Below are positions 16,985-26,116 of a DNA stretch of 64,000 bases, piece by piece; position 1 is the stretch's first letter, and every line of letters starts with the position of its first letter. Made by a program: the position numbers and the translations under genes. The DNA is taken from contig NZ_JBOITL010000007.1 of the NCBI RefSeq assembly GCF_050717515.1, forward strand, positions 62,001 to 126,000, given 5' to 3'. The DNA comes from Clostridium_AD sp050717515. GTDB lineage: Bacteria > Bacillota > Clostridia > Clostridiales > Clostridiaceae. The notes below the pieces were generated by a model that was not told where the DNA came from, did not search any database, and saw only the letters and a list, made by a program, of their open reading frames with translations.

Positions 16985-18749
16985 GAGCAACTCCTCCTTC
17001 CGTTATTAATTTTTCTATTTCGTCGGACAAGGCTATAAATACATCATCAATTTTTGACATTTCAGTTTCTGCAATGTATTTTACTCTTGCTATTTTATCT
17101 CTTGCTTCCATTTTTAATACCTTATCTAAATAAACTCCTGCAGTCAAAGCTTTTTCAGCTTCAACATGGAATGCTATAACAAGTTTTAGCATTTTATATT
17201 GTTTATCTAAAGATGAATATGTATCAACCTCATGGAAGGCATTTTGTTGTAGATAATCTTCTCTAATTGACTTTGCAACTTCTAATTTCAATCTATCTTT
17301 TTCAGAAAGAGCGTCTACACCTACAAGTCTTACTATTTCATCAAGCTTTGCTTCTTCTTGTAGAACAAGCATAGCTTTAACTCTAAGCTCAGTCCAATCC
17401 TCTGCTACAGTATCATTCATCCACTTAGCTGTTTGATCTAAATATAGTGAATAAGACTCCAACCAATTTATTGCTGGGAAATGCCTTCTATAAGCAAGTT
17501 GGGCATCTAGTCCCCAAAACACTTTAACTATTCTAAGAGTTGCTTGAGTAACTGGTTCAGATAAATCTCCACCTGGAGGTGATACTGCACCAATAACTGT
17601 AATGGCTCCTTCGCGTTCACCATCTCCAACACAAACTATCTTTCCTGATCTTTCATAAAAATCAGCTACACGTGAACCAAGATATGCTGGATATCCCTCA
17701 TCACCTGGCATTTCTTCAAGTCTTCCGGACATTTCACGTAATGCCTCTGCCCATCTAGACGTAGAATCCGCCATTAATGCTACTGAAAAACCCATGTCTC
17801 TAAAATACTCTGCAATAGTTATACCTGTATATACAGAAGCTTCTCTAGCTGCAACTGGCATATTAGAAGTATTTGCAATTAGCACTGTTCTTTTCATTAA
17901 TGATTCGCCTGTTTTTGGATCTTTAAGTTCTGGAAACTCATTCAAAACGTCTGTCATTTCATTTCCACGCTCACCACAACCTATATAAACTACTATTTCA
18001 GCGTCTGCCCATTTTGCAAATTGATGCTGAACTACAGTTTTTCCACTTCCAAAAGGACCTGGAACACATGCAGTACCACCTTTGGTTACTGGGAAGAACG
18101 TATCTATTACTCTTTGACCTGTAATTAGTGGCTCAACTGGATTTAACTTTGTAGCATAAGGCCTTCCACGTCTTACTGGCCATTTCTGCATCAATGTAAT
18201 TTTCACAATACCCTCTGAAGTTTGAACTTCTGCAACTGTATCTTCTACAGTATACTCACCTTCAGTTATAGAAGTTATAGTTCCTGAAATCCCCTTAGGT
18301 ATCATTATTTTTTGAGTGATAACAGTAGTTTCCTTAACTGTACCTATAACGTAACCATAAGAAACTTCATCTCCAACCACAGCTGTAGGAACAAAATTCC
18401 ATTTTCTACTTCTATCTAAAGGTGAAACATTTACACCTTTTGTCAAGTAATTACCAGCTATAGCTCTTATTGCATCAAGTGGTCTTTGAATACCGTCAAA
18501 CATTGATTCCATAAGTCCTGGTCCAAGTTCCACACTTAATGGTTCTCCAGTAGACACTACTGGGTCTCCAGGTCCAAGGCCTGATGTTTCCTCATATACT
18601 TGAATGGAGGCTCTATCTCCTCTCATTTCGATAATTTCGCCAATAAGACCTTTTTCTCCAACCTTAACTACGTCATATATATTAGCTTCGTCCATGTCTT
18701 TTGCAACAACTAATGGGCCAGAAACTTTTACAATTTTACCGATTTTCAA
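16977..18749 (-). CDS. ntpA: V-type ATP synthase subunit A (catalytic)
   Basis: Catalytic ATPase subunit, 590 residues. Walker A is GPFGSGKTVVQHQ near 231-243, followed by YIGCGERGNEMTDVL (the catalytic Glu in GERGNE) and ALMADSTSRWAEALREMSGRL. The long non-homologous insert between the beta-barrel and the nucleotide domain, typical of A/V-type catalytic subunits, is present. The start is a TTG with GGGAG five bases upstream. It couples ATP hydrolysis or synthesis to ion movement through subunits I and K encoded in the same operon. Confidence 0.96.
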   Translation of the reverse strand: MKIGKIVKVSGPLVVAKDMDEANIYDVVKVGEKGLIGEIIEMRGDRASIQVYEETSGLGPGDPVVSTGEPLSVELGPGLMESMFDGIQRPLDAIRAIAGNYLTKGVNVSPLDRSRKWNFVPTAVVGDEVSYGYVIGTVKETTVITQKIMIPKGISGTITSITEGEYTVEDTVAEVQTSEGIVKITLMQKWPVRRGRPYATKLNPVEPLITGQRVIDTFFPVTKGGTACVPGPFGSGKTVVQHQFAKWADAEIVVYIGCGERGNEMTDVLNEFPELKDPKTGESLMKRTVLIANTSNMPVAAREASVYTGITIAEYFRDMGFSVALMADSTSRWAEALREMSGRLEEMPGDEGYPAYLGSRVADFYERSGKIVCVGDGEREGAITVIGAVSPPGGDLSEPVTQATLRIVKVFWGLDAQLAYRRHFPAINWLESYSLYLDQTAKWMNDTVAEDWTELRVKAMLVLQEEAKLDEIVRLVGVDALSEKDRLKLEVAKSIREDYLQQNAFHEVDTYSSLDKQYKMLKLVIAFHVEAEKALTAGVYLDKVLKMEARDKIARVKYIAETEMSKIDDVFIALSDEIEKLITEGGVARD

Positions 18750-18766
18750 GTTATCTCCCTACCCTT

Positions 18767-19075
18767 CTATAAAATATTTACGCCCACCGCTTTTTCTACA
18801 TTATCTCTAATTCTCTGCATTCCTATATTTAGCGAGCCTTGATTACTTGGTATTAATATAACGGCCGGAAGCATCTGTCTGTTATATCTTTGAATAGTTT
18901 CATCTAAATGCTGAGCTATCTGTTCTGTAACAAATATAACCGCATAATTATCTAATGCCATTTTATCTATCGCTTTTCTAGCTTCTTCAATTTCAATAAC
19001 AGGGTATACGTCAATTCCAAGAGCTTTAAAAGCAAGTATTGAATCTTTATCTCCAACTACTCCTACTTTATGCAT
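18767..19075 (-). CDS. ntpF: V-type ATP synthase subunit F
   Basis: Small central-stalk subunit, about 102 residues, with the family start MHKVGVVGDKDSILAFKALG and a Rossmann-like core (YAVIFVTEQIAQHL, LPAVILIPSNQG). In homologues it binds subunit D and modulates hydrolysis. The open frame extends three codons further to a GTG at 19084, but homologues begin at the ATG I use and GAGG lies close by. It overlaps the end of ntpC by eight bases. Confidence 0.92.
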   Translation of the reverse strand: MHKVGVVGDKDSILAFKALGIDVYPVIEIEEARKAIDKMALDNYAVIFVTEQIAQHLDETIQRYNRQMLPAVILIPSNQGSLNIGMQRIRDNVEKAVGVNIL

Positions 19076-20069
19076 AAACCTCACGCACCCTTTCTCTTAT
19101 AACAGAAGTATCAACATTATTTAATTTTCCAACCATAATTATTCTAATTATTTTTATTTCTGTTTCCTTGGCTAGGATATAAGCAAATATTGGCTCAGGT
19201 CCAAAAGTGATATACTTAGCAGTTTTTAAAGCTTTCATAATATAGTTTTCTGAAAGCTTTTCAAGAAGCGAAAGTTTTCCAGTTTTCATATACTCTTCTA
19301 GTCCCAATTTTATAACTTCACTATACTTTAGTGAAGAAAATTTAGCTGCCATGTTTTCAATAGTATCATCAAATGCTCTTAATAAAATATCAATAGGTAT
19401 ATCTCCACCGGTCAGCATAACTTCTTTTAAAAATGCTACATCCTTCTCTTGCTTCTTTAATCTAATAATTGACTTTATATTACAAAAATCTATAGTTGTT
19501 ACCACATAATGGATTATAAAATCAATTTTTGTTTCTTTTGCCCTAGCTAACATATCTATATACATATATTGGTCCATTACAATATCTATCTTTTGAGGAT
19601 CCACAAGTTCATTGTAGACTTTTTCTGTCTGGATTATAGCTTCTCTCATCTTAGGATTTAATTCCCTATAATCCTCAGCTTCCATATATAGCTTTAATTT
19701 TTCTATATCAACCGTACCTACGGTCATTAGCATATGAGAAAAGTCCTTATTTAAAGCTTTAGCTTTCAACATTACCTTAATATTATGGTAATCATATTTT
19801 AAGCTCATAATATCTACTATAAGTGGATCTGGAGAAACAGTATACATAAGGGAATAAACGCGTTCTAGCTCCTCCTTAAGTAGTATATTGTAGTCCTCTG
19901 GCCTTTTTACATTTACCATTAAACTTGCATACTCAGTTTCTTGCAAGGTTTTAAGCACCTCATCCGCCGAGGTACTATCAATCATTCTTTCAACCTTTAC
20001 ATTATTCAGGAGTCTTGTTTCTAATACTCTTAGCCTAGCCACAGCTTGTGTAAAATTCATATTATCCAT
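19068..20069 (-). CDS. ntpC: V-type ATP synthase subunit C
   Basis: Funnel-shaped socket subunit linking the DF axle to the K ring, homologous to Thermus/Enterococcus C (V0 subunit d). 333 residues, all helical, with the threefold repeat pattern of the family; the internal RLRVLETRLL and DMLARAKETKIDFIIHY segments are typical. GGAGG lies nine bases before the first ATG. It follows ntpE but is separated from it by a perfect 18-bp hairpin. Confidence 0.93.
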   Translation of the reverse strand: MDNMNFTQAVARLRVLETRLLNNVKVERMIDSTSADEVLKTLQETEYASLMVNVKRPEDYNILLKEELERVYSLMYTVSPDPLIVDIMSLKYDYHNIKVMLKAKALNKDFSHMLMTVGTVDIEKLKLYMEAEDYRELNPKMREAIIQTEKVYNELVDPQKIDIVMDQYMYIDMLARAKETKIDFIIHYVVTTIDFCNIKSIIRLKKQEKDVAFLKEVMLTGGDIPIDILLRAFDDTIENMAAKFSSLKYSEVIKLGLEEYMKTGKLSLLEKLSENYIMKALKTAKYITFGPEPIFAYILAKETEIKIIRIIMVGKLNNVDTSVIRERVREVYA

Positions 20070-20093
20070 ATATGGCTATCCTCCTTGTTTTGC

Positions 20094-20132
20094 TTAAGTA
20101 AGATAACAATTGTTAATTGTTATCTTACTTAA
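20094..20132 (-). repeat. Perfect 18-bp hairpin between ntpE and ntpC
   Basis: TTAAGTAAGATAACAATT, loop GTT, AATTGTTATCTTACTTAA fills nearly all of the 65-base gap between the two genes. There is no T-run on the minus strand after it. It may mark an RNA processing or stability boundary inside the operon, or be a weak partial terminator setting subunit ratios. Confidence 0.7.
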
Positions 20133-20134
20133 AT

Positions 20135-20734
20135 TTATTTGAATAATTGTTCAACAATTTCTGGTTCTAGCTCAGCTCTTAAAGAGTTAACTAGACTTTC
20201 AAAAGTATTATTAATCTCTATACCATTTTTAAGTACTATAAATCCACTGTTTATGTCCCTAGACTCTGAACTCAACTTTATTTCGCCTATTTTTCCAGAG
20301 GCTTTTAGTCCTGCATTTATTTGGGATAAATATTCTTCACTTACAATGCTTTTATATTTCCCAGGAAGTATTATTTCTTCATCCCCTACTATTGGCATTG
20401 ATAAAAGGTATTTTTTTACAAGTTCAAAGTATTCATTTTCACCCATTACTAAAAGGTTTTCTAGGGATTTGGCAAATACCTTGTCAATCATCTTTTGCAT
20501 AGCCACTAATTTTTCATTTCTAACCGCTAGCTTGGCATTTGATATAATCCTTTGTTTAACTGTAATAGCTTCAATTTTAGTTTTTTCAAGCATTTGGGCT
20601 TTAAGTACCTCTGCTTTTTTCGTTTTATCTTCTACCATTATTTTCCCATTATCATTAGCTTCTTTCAATATAGCTTCCGCTCTAATATTAGCATCTTCTA
20701 CTATCTTAGCAGATAAACTTTCTAAATTTGACAT
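20135..20734 (-). CDS. ntpE: V-type ATP synthase subunit E
   Basis: Peripheral-stalk subunit, 199 residues. The N-terminal half is a long helix rich in Lys, Glu and Ala (AEAILKEANDNGKIMVEDKT) that pairs with the G/H subunit as a coiled coil; the C-terminal half is the globular head (IILPGKYKSIVSEEYLSQI, SGFIVLKNGIEINNTFESLV) that caps the A3B3 ring. AGAGGATG precedes the ATG. Its partner is probably the 108-residue first gene of this operon. Confidence 0.93.
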   Translation of the reverse strand: MSNLESLSAKIVEDANIRAEAILKEANDNGKIMVEDKTKKAEVLKAQMLEKTKIEAITVKQRIISNAKLAVRNEKLVAMQKMIDKVFAKSLENLLVMGENEYFELVKKYLLSMPIVGDEEIILPGKYKSIVSEEYLSQINAGLKASGKIGEIKLSSESRDINSGFIVLKNGIEINNTFESLVNSLRAELEPEIVEQLFK

Positions 20735-20777
20735 ATATTCACATCCTCTAACTTCTAAATTTAAAATTTAGAATGTC

Positions 20778-21251
20778 TTATATACTAAAAACTAAAATTA
20801 TTGAAACAACAAATGCTAAAATCGCATAGGTTTCAACCATTACAGAATATATTATAGCTTTAGCAATATGTTCTGGTTTTTTAGCAAGTATTGCTATACC
20901 AGCTGCAGCTGTTTTCGCTTGAGCAATTGCTGAATATAATCCTACAAAAGCTATTGGCAAACAAGCCATAAATAAGAATAATCCCATACCTAAAGTCATG
21001 TTAGGATCTAATTTAGGTAATACAAATAATCCTATAACGAAACCATAAAGTCCTTGTGTACCTGGTAGCAACTGAAGAATAAGTGCTTTACCAAATTTTT
21101 CCGGTTCCTCAGTTGTTAGTCCAGCCGCCGCTTCACCAACTATACCTACACCCTTTGCTGATCCTACTCCTGGTAAAATTACTGCAAGCGCCATCCCTAA
21201 GGCAGCAAAAACATACCCACCATTTTTAACTAAAAATTCCATTAACGTCAT
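20778..21251 (-). CDS. ntpK: V-type ATP synthase subunit K, sodium-binding type
   Basis: Membrane rotor ring subunit, 157 residues, four transmembrane helices made from a duplicated hairpin. The residues that bind Na+ in Enterococcus hirae NtpK (L61, T64, Q65, Q110, E139) are all present one position later: L62, T65, Q66 in LPGTQGLYG, Q111 in SAIAQAK and E140 in SVMVETYAI. The first hairpin has GAAAGL-type sequence without a second carboxylate. This predicts a Na+-coupled enzyme. AAGGAGG precedes the ATG. Confidence 0.95.
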   Translation of the reverse strand: MTLMEFLVKNGGYVFAALGMALAVILPGVGSAKGVGIVGEAAAGLTTEEPEKFGKALILQLLPGTQGLYGFVIGLFVLPKLDPNMTLGMGLFLFMACLPIAFVGLYSAIAQAKTAAAGIAILAKKPEHIAKAIIYSVMVETYAILAFVVSIILVFSI

Positions 21252-21264
21252 AATTAATTCCTCC

Positions 21265-23223
21265 TTAAATTTGCTTTTCTTTTACTACAGTAACGTATTG
21301 ATTCTTTGATTTAAAGGCTTTGAATGCTTTTCCTCCACCCTCATAAAACTTACTAAAATACTCTACATATTGAAGTCTTGCACTATGAACATAAGCTGAT
21401 AATGCACTTAATAATAAATTAAATGTCTGTGCAAACACAAATATAAATACACCTATAATAATATTAAAGGGTGATGGCAACATTTTAATAATCATATTAA
21501 AAGAGGCTGCTATAAATCCCCCCGCAAGTCCAATAGCCATAATTCTTGAATATGAAACCAAATCTCCTACATAGCTAGTTATCCCATATAAACCATATAT
21601 TCCTCCACCTAGCTTTGCACCTATGCCTTTATTTTCTCTTCCTTGAGTTAATACTATGCCTACCATTCCTGCTATCATAACCCATTTACCTATGTTACTT
21701 GCAGATGGACTTAATCCTAGTTTTGCTCCAGCTAATAATAAAAACGCTCCTGTTAATGCACAATACCATGTTAAAACATCATAAATAGCATCCATCGGTT
21801 TACCATCACGAATAAGCATGTAACCTTTAACTCCAAGACCAAAATAAATTTGGAATGCACCCATTGTTACAGAAATAATTAATAAAGTCATTATATCTTC
21901 TTTAGGATTTATTAAAGACTTAAATTGGATTAAATCCCCAAAAATACTTCCATAAACAATACCTGCTACTATTGTCGGAATACTTAGTAATGTAAAGAAT
22001 TTTACAAACTTTCGCTGACCTTCATCTAAATTAAATTTCATCAATGCAAGTGATGAACCTATGAGCATTATTACACCATATCCAATATCTGCTACCATCA
22101 TTCCAAAAAATACCATGTAAAATGGTGTTAGTAGCGGCGTAGGATCTATCTCTGAATATTTAGGTAAACTATACATTGAAGTTATTGACTCAAAGGGTTC
22201 TACCAATGCATTATTTTTTAAAAGTATAGGCACCTGGTCATCTTCCTTACTCGCTCCTTCTATATCCAAATAAAATTCTTCTTTAGTTATAGACTTTATT
22301 GTACCTTCTAAATCACTAACTAATTCAGTAGGTACCCATCCCTCTATAGCAACTACGCTTTCTGTTTTTAAGAAATTCTCACAAGCTGAAGCTTTTATAT
22401 GTTTATTTGATAAATCTTCATAAACAACCTTAAAGTCCTCTAAATACTGGCAGTCTTCCTTTATTTCACTATTTATGATTTCTTCTTCTTTAGATATAGC
22501 CTCTAATCTTGCCTTAAATTCTTTTAAAAGCTGTGATGGAATTCCATCACATTTTAAATTAATAGCGTTGAAGCTATAGTTCTTAAGAATTTCTTTAGCT
22601 TTCTCTTCAGAATCTTTATATATTAAAGCAATCATATTTATTCCATCTTTTCCTTCACTTATAACTTCTAAATAGGAATATGGAACTTCACTGTCAAATT
22701 TTTCTCTAAAAGCATCTTTAGAAATTTTTGGAATTGACCCCATTAGAAATAGAGTGGATTTTAATGCTTTTAGATCCTCAAAAGAAGAATCTAGTGATAT
22801 CCAAGGAGTCAACGCTTCTATTTCAGAATTAATTTTAGATTTTTCATTCTTCATTTCTGTTAGTGCGTTGTCTTTTTCTTTTAATCTTTTATAGTTTTCA
22901 ATATAATTTGATTTTTTAGCTAGTGTTTCTAATTTATCATAATTCAATAAACTTTTACCCTTGACTAAGGATTTTATGGCGCCCTCTTTTTCGGTATGCT
23001 TTATTAGTAGGTCAAGAGCAAATTTTACTTTTGCCTGTTCACCTTCTATATAGGAAACTTTTTCGTTTTCTGAGTCCTTTTTGAGAGATTGTAAATGTTC
23101 TTCTTCAACTTGTTGCAGGTTTATAAATTGAACATTTTCAAATCTATGAAGGCTATCTAGTAAAGTTTCCTTTTGTGATTCAAAGGCAAATAATGTAAAC
23201 TTACTCATTTTAACTATTGCCAT
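21265..23223 (-). CDS. ntpI: V-type ATP synthase subunit I (a-type stator)
   Basis: 652-residue stator subunit that forms the ion half-channels next to the K ring. The N-terminal 340 residues are cytoplasmic and helical (coiled-coil segments around 80-130 and 200-260). The C-terminal half has about seven membrane helices beginning LLTPFYMVFFGMMVADIGYG, and ends with YVGDLVSYSRIMAIGLAGGF, the segment carrying the essential arginine (in YSR), and FNLLLSALSAYVHSARLQYVE. It overlaps the previous gene by 14 bases. Confidence 0.95.
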   Translation of the reverse strand: MAIVKMSKFTLFAFESQKETLLDSLHRFENVQFINLQQVEEEHLQSLKKDSENEKVSYIEGEQAKVKFALDLLIKHTEKEGAIKSLVKGKSLLNYDKLETLAKKSNYIENYKRLKEKDNALTEMKNEKSKINSEIEALTPWISLDSSFEDLKALKSTLFLMGSIPKISKDAFREKFDSEVPYSYLEVISEGKDGINMIALIYKDSEEKAKEILKNYSFNAINLKCDGIPSQLLKEFKARLEAISKEEEIINSEIKEDCQYLEDFKVVYEDLSNKHIKASACENFLKTESVVAIEGWVPTELVSDLEGTIKSITKEEFYLDIEGASKEDDQVPILLKNNALVEPFESITSMYSLPKYSEIDPTPLLTPFYMVFFGMMVADIGYGVIMLIGSSLALMKFNLDEGQRKFVKFFTLLSIPTIVAGIVYGSIFGDLIQFKSLINPKEDIMTLLIISVTMGAFQIYFGLGVKGYMLIRDGKPMDAIYDVLTWYCALTGAFLLLAGAKLGLSPSASNIGKWVMIAGMVGIVLTQGRENKGIGAKLGGGIYGLYGITSYVGDLVSYSRIMAIGLAGGFIAASFNMIIKMLPSPFNIIIGVFIFVFAQTFNLLLSALSAYVHSARLQYVEYFSKFYEGGGKAFKAFKSKNQYVTVVKEKQI

Positions 23224-23536
23224 TATTTTTCACTATCCTCTCAACCACTATGCTTACTGCTTTATTAAATTTTTCACTTTCTAAATTAAGAATACCCTCT
23301 ACTTCTGTTTTACCTTGCTCTAAAATCGGTTCTGAGTTTATTCTACCTTCTTCTTTAGCATTTTCGATGATTTTTTTAGTTTCTTCTCTAGCAGCATCCA
23401 AAACTTTTTTGTATTGCTCTTCAGCGGAAGTCTCAGATTTTTTTAATATATCCTTGCCATGGTCAATTGCCTTATTAATATTATCTGCCGCTTGCTCCTC
23501 TGCATTTTTTATACTTTTTATTGCTTCTAATGCCAA
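23210..23536 (-). CDS. V-type ATPase peripheral-stalk subunit G/H
   Basis: First gene of the ATPase operon: a 108-residue, almost wholly helical, charged protein (EEQAADNINKAIDHGKDILK, ARETKKI-like heptads) of the AhaH/NtpG type, which forms the peripheral stalk with subunit E. The start is TTG, with AAGGTGGTG at correct distance. No Walker or membrane motif. The 280 bases upstream (to the next gene at 23820) should hold the operon promoter; TTGACT occurs on the minus strand near 23610 but I found no well-spaced -10 box. Confidence 0.82.
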   Translation of the reverse strand: MALEAIKSIKNAEEQAADNINKAIDHGKDILKKSETSAEEQYKKVLDAAREETKKIIENAKEEGRINSEPILEQGKTEVEGILNLESEKFNKAVSIVVERIVKNNGNS

Positions 23537-23819
23537 AATATCACCACCTTTTTTCTAATCAATAGTTATAATTAGTATTATTAAATAATTAATACTTTTT
23601 TATAACAACAAATAGTCAATTAAATCTGTTATTTATCATTATACTTTATGTAGTATTGAATACAACTTGATTATACTTAGTATTAATATAAATTTCAACT
23701 GATTTTTTTGAAAATTAACAAATATTCGTAATATTAACTCATTTTCTTGTCGTAAAGACCCTTTTTAACAGGACTTATGGTTTTTTTTGAAATATACTAA
23801 TATTTACTCTTTCATATTT

Positions 23820-25505
23820 TTAAATTAGAATACAAGTTACGTCTTTTACATTCTCCTCATCATTAATATCATAAATTAAATAATGAGGTTCCTCACAAAT
23901 ATTATTATTCTCTATATAATCTAAAATATTAATCATGAATTTTTCAACATGAATATTATTTGCATTTTCTATAGTGCTGTTTTGTAGAAACTTGTCTTTA
24001 ATCCCTCTTTCTATTTCCTTATTCACATCTCTAAATAGAAAATCTGGAAGCCATTTCTTTTTGTTATATTTAAGATAGTCATATTTAACAATCTCTTTTA
24101 AAGCGAAATTTTCACCTTTAAGTTTTCCCTCATTAAATTCAATAAATATCTTATAGTAATCTACAGAAGATATACTTCTACTAAGATACCCACTATCATA
24201 AAAAAACGTGCCTAAACACAAATAAAAATCAAAAACAGATTCAAATTTAGGAATAAAATATTTTAATATAGTTTTAAATTTTCCAGAATTATAGTATTTA
24301 TCCACCATCTCTTCAACTCTTTTTAGAAGAATGATTTCATCATAACTTATGTCATTGGTTTTCAGCACCTCATAGGGAGTATAGTTCGAGTGAACAATCC
24401 CCCATTTTTCTGCTTCATCTTTCATAGGCGCCCCTTTTAATATTTTAAGGAATCCAAGTTGTATTTCATCCGGTTCTATGGCGTATAAATCATTAAAGGA
24501 CTTTTTAAAGGATTCAAAGTTTTCCCCTGGAAGTCCTGCAATTAAATCTAAATGTTGCTTTATATTGCCATATTTTTTTAGCTCCATAACCTGTTTTTTT
24601 ATATCGCCAAAAACTACGAATCTATTTATATTTTTTAAAACTTCATCATTTGTTGTCTGAACGCCTACTTCAAACTGAAATCTACCCTTTGGTGCCTTTG
24701 CTAAAAGTTTAAGCTGCTTATCATTTAATACATCCGCTGAGATTTCAAAATGAAAAGTGGTATCAGTCTCTAAACTCATTAAATATTCCCAAATTCCCAT
24801 AGCGAATTTATCATTACAATTAAAAGTTCTATCAACAAATTTTATAAGTTTTACATTCTTATCTATTAAAAACTTTAAATCAACTTTAACCCTTTCTAAA
24901 TCCATAAACCTAACTCCACGTATAGTTGAAGAAAGACAATATTTGCAGTTAAAAGGACATCCACGTGAAGCTTCAAAATATACTATTTTGTTATTTAAAT
25001 CATCCTCAATGTTATATGGGAAAACAATCTTATTTAAATCCATAAGTGCTCTTTTACCGCCATAAAATATTTCATCATTTTCTTTATAGTACAACCCTTT
25101 AACATCTTTAAGGTCACTACCTGCTATCATATATTCTATAAATTCTCTGTAGGTTTCTTCCCCCTCTCCCTCAATTAAGTAATCTGCGAAACTATCTTTC
25201 AAATAATTTTCACTGTCAAAAGATACTTCTGGCCCTCCATATAACAATTTTATATTACTATCTATAAGTTTTAGTAAATCAGATATCTGTTTAACATAAT
25301 CTCTATTCCATATATAACAAGAAAAAGCCACAATATCTGCTTTCTCAGCTATAATTTCTTGAACGATTCGCTCCACTCTATCATTTATAGAAAACTCTCT
25401 TATAAGACACTGATACTTTAAATCCTCAGTAAATGCTTTTAAATATCTAATTGCAAGGTTACTGTGTGTAAATCTAGAATTAATTCCCACTAATAATACT
25501 TTCAT
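23820..25505 (-). CDS. B12-binding-domain radical SAM protein (DUF4080)
   Basis: 561 residues. The N-terminal 140 residues form a cobalamin-binding-like Rossmann domain (MKVLLVGINSRFTHSNLAIR, ADIVAFSCYIWNRD, LLYGGPEVSFD, IEGEGEETY). The radical SAM centre follows with C183, C187 and C190 in RGCPFNCKYCLSS, and the barrel continues through FEVGVQTTNDEVL and LIAGLPGENFESF. The C-terminal part fits DUF4080. No DxHxxG cobalamin-ligand motif is visible, so cobalamin use is uncertain. Substrate unknown. It overlaps the upstream methyltransferase gene by 26 bases, so the two are co-expressed. Confidence 0.85.
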   Translation of the reverse strand: MKVLLVGINSRFTHSNLAIRYLKAFTEDLKYQCLIREFSINDRVERIVQEIIAEKADIVAFSCYIWNRDYVKQISDLLKLIDSNIKLLYGGPEVSFDSENYLKDSFADYLIEGEGEETYREFIEYMIAGSDLKDVKGLYYKENDEIFYGGKRALMDLNKIVFPYNIEDDLNNKIVYFEASRGCPFNCKYCLSSTIRGVRFMDLERVKVDLKFLIDKNVKLIKFVDRTFNCNDKFAMGIWEYLMSLETDTTFHFEISADVLNDKQLKLLAKAPKGRFQFEVGVQTTNDEVLKNINRFVVFGDIKKQVMELKKYGNIKQHLDLIAGLPGENFESFKKSFNDLYAIEPDEIQLGFLKILKGAPMKDEAEKWGIVHSNYTPYEVLKTNDISYDEIILLKRVEEMVDKYYNSGKFKTILKYFIPKFESVFDFYLCLGTFFYDSGYLSRSISSVDYYKIFIEFNEGKLKGENFALKEIVKYDYLKYNKKKWLPDFLFRDVNKEIERGIKDKFLQNSTIENANNIHVEKFMINILDYIENNNICEEPHYLIYDINDEENVKDVTCILI

Positions 25506-26019
25506 CTTTTGGTTTCCCTCTCCTTTTGCATATCATGTAATAAATATTGTCTGAATTTTTCATAGTTATTATTTCAAAATAAGGCTTTAAAATTTTTATT
25601 GTATTTTCTTTAGAACTATTTTTAAATAAATTCAATTGTCTTAAATTTATTTTTTTTGTGCTTTTATCAGGTAACACAATATTTATTCTTGAATTGAAAA
25701 TTTTAGCAAAGCCCTTATCTATGTCCCATATATATAATAACCCATCTTCTTTCAAAAATTTATATACCTCTTTTATCAATTTTTCTTTGCTCTTTGTGAA
25801 TTTTATATCACTTAGAGTAAAAAACAGTACACAAGTGTCATATGCTCCTTCCTCTATTTTTGTCTTGTCCCCTTTGCCTTCTATATACTCTACACTATTA
25901 CTATCATCAATAAATTGTTTGCATATATTGTATATAATTCCATAATTAGAAAAACCTATGTCTAATATATTTCCTTTGAAAATTTCTTTCTCTAAATTTA
26001 TAAAAACCTCCCTTTTCAA
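25480..26019 (-). CDS. SAM-dependent methyltransferase-like protein
   Basis: 179-residue class I methyltransferase-like protein. The first SAM-binding loop is altered to GNILDIGFSNYGIIY; the acidic second strand is VEYIEGKG and motif IV is YDTCVLFFTLSDI, followed by EVYKFLKEDGLLYIWDID. The start is a TTG behind GAGGGGG. Overlap with the radical SAM gene suggests both act on the same target. The target is unknown and activity is not certain because the glycine loop is shortened. Confidence 0.7.
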   Translation of the reverse strand: MKREVFINLEKEIFKGNILDIGFSNYGIIYNICKQFIDDSNSVEYIEGKGDKTKIEEGAYDTCVLFFTLSDIKFTKSKEKLIKEVYKFLKEDGLLYIWDIDKGFAKIFNSRINIVLPDKSTKKINLRQLNLFKNSSKENTIKILKPYFEIITMKNSDNIYYMICKRRGKPKDESIISGN

Positions 26020-26084
26020 TTATTGACCCCCTCATCAAATATAATTTTATATATTTACTTGTTTTTTAATTATTCTTCAAAAAC

Positions 26085-26116
26085 AAAATAATCCCTCTAA
26101 AATAAAGGAATTATTT
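26085..26116 (-). terminator. Terminator of the phospholipase C-like gene
   Basis: Minus strand AAATAATTCC, loop, GGATTATTT then TTGTTTTT; the stem overlaps the stop codon of the gene at 26111. Confidence 0.6.

Noticed and set aside
20139..20771. Long open frame antisense to ntpE (210 codons)
   Set aside because: It is the mirror of a well-identified gene, has no ribosome binding site and a composition typical of antisense frames (Ser/Leu/Ile-rich).
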